This document shows positions 4,867 to 5,018 of a stretch of 5,018 bases of DNA, piece by piece. Position 1 is the stretch's first letter. Each line of letters starts with the position of its first letter. A model generated the notes under the pieces. That model searched no databases and was not told where the DNA came from. It saw nothing but the letters and a program-made list of their open reading frames with translations. The DNA comes from an uncultured Lachnobacterium sp. (GTDB lineage Bacteria > Bacillota > Clostridia > Lachnospirales > Lachnospiraceae), in assembly GCA_900552085.1 (NCBI GenBank), contig URYB01000216.1, positions 1-5,018 of the forward strand, in the 5' to 3' direction. The position numbers were made by a program, and so were the translations under genes.

Positions 4867-5005
4867 CTCAGCAGTTGACAGAACCACCCCGAAAGCGTAT
4901 GATTACAACATACAGGGAATGAAGTTCTCCCTTGGGAATACCAGAACTGCTTATTGAGCTGATGACTTCTACGATGAAAACATCGCAGAAACCATCAGCT
5001 TTTTT
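4867..5005 (+). other. Candidate structured RNA or leader ending in a terminator
   Basis: No convincing gene lies in the last 158 bases. The RNA can fold as follows: CTCAGCAGTT (4867-4876) pairs with AACTGC (4945-4950) and TGAG (4955-4958), with TTAT bulged. Inside are GTATG/CATAC (4897-4901 with 4909-4913) and AGGGA/TCCCT (4914-4918 with 4928-4932). Alternatives compete: AGTTCT (4923-4928) with AGAACT (4943-4948), and AGAAC (4880-4884) with GTTCT (4924-4928). A terminator follows at once. It could be an attenuator or riboswitch for a gene beyond the window, a small RNA, or just the 3' UTR of the editing gene. I tried to match known riboswitch, T-box, SRP, 6S and tmRNA signatures and found none. 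Confidence 0.4.
4958..5005 (+). terminator. Intrinsic terminator after the editing gene
   Basis: Nested stem: GCTGATG/CATCAGC (4958-4964 with 4993-4999), an AC/AC internal loop, TTCT/AGAA (4967-4970 with 4987-4990), an A/C mismatch, CGATG/CATCG (4972-4976 with 4981-4985) and an AAAA loop, followed by six T (5000-5005). It ends any transcript coming from 4366-4860 unless the region upstream acts as an antiterminator. TCAGC at 4868-4872 can pair with GCTGA in its left arm (5 bp), a possible switch. Confidence 0.88.
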
Positions 5006-5018
5006 AGTGCAAAAAGGA

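Noticed and set aside
4955..4999. TGA followed by a hairpin, read as a selenocysteine codon with SECIS, since the frame continues ADDFYDENIAET after the TGA
   Set aside because: The hairpin ends in six T and is a standard terminator; the apparent peptide after TGA is made by the stem itself, and no upstream start or known selenoprotein motif is present.
4959..4999. Hammerhead ribozyme core (CTGATGA ... GAAA)
   Set aside because: The CTGATG and CATCAG pieces pair with each other, TTCT pairs with the AGAA that would supply GAAA, and no stem I/III arrangement or cleavage triplet fits; the terminator fold explains the sequence.
4861..5018. Open - strand frame from the window edge to about 4870 (GIPKGELHSLYVVIIRFRGG)
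   Set aside because: It reads through the terminator stem, has no visible start, and I cannot match it to a protein; kept only as a possible relic or repeat-derived reading.

Overview
The window looks like chromosomal DNA of a low-GC Gram-positive anaerobe, most likely a clostridial species of the Lachnospiraceae type. This is inferred from AT-rich genes with AGGAG-type ribosome binding sites, a VanZ-like membrane protein, a PrdX/ProXp-like editing protein, and a DUF4261 protein of the kind I remember from gut Clostridia. The species cannot be fixed from the sequence. All recognisable genes lie on the + strand; I found no supported gene on the - strand. I see no insertion sequence, phage gene or CRISPR array.

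Layout. The left edge cuts a tRNA-Lys (anticodon CTT) that ends at 63 and is followed by a strong wobble-rich terminator (71-116). A 58-bp hairpin repeat (139-196) then leads into a two-frame gene: an N-terminal ORF (242-568) and a DUF4261 ORF (565-1218) in the -1 frame, joined at a run of six A. Next is a fic gene broken by an internal deletion (1370-1878), whose start region carries a perfect 11-bp dyad overlapping the ribosome binding site. An intact NAD-dependent epimerase/dehydratase-like gene (1915-2913) follows, then a VanZ-like gene (3030-3620) with its own good promoter. A second copy of the hairpin repeat (3624-3681) precedes a secreted or membrane-anchored transglutaminase-like gene (3721-4356). 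Nine bases further on is a prolyl-tRNA editing-type gene (4366-4860). The right end (4861-5005) has no convincing gene but folds well and ends in a textbook intrinsic terminator.

How it fits together. There is no single pathway here; the window reads as a string of small accessory genes downstream of a tRNA, several of them decaying. Three of six protein loci are damaged or unusual: the frameshifted DUF4261 gene, the deleted fic gene, and a transglutaminase whose best start codon reads ATA instead of ATG. The most distinctive signal is the 58-bp hairpin repeat. Its two copies differ at 8 positions, nearly all in the stem, in ways that keep the stem paired. Both are followed by the same TGTTAAGAT box and a similar leader up to a start codon, which suggests a portable terminator or promoter module. 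The second point of interest is the structured 3' region after the editing gene.
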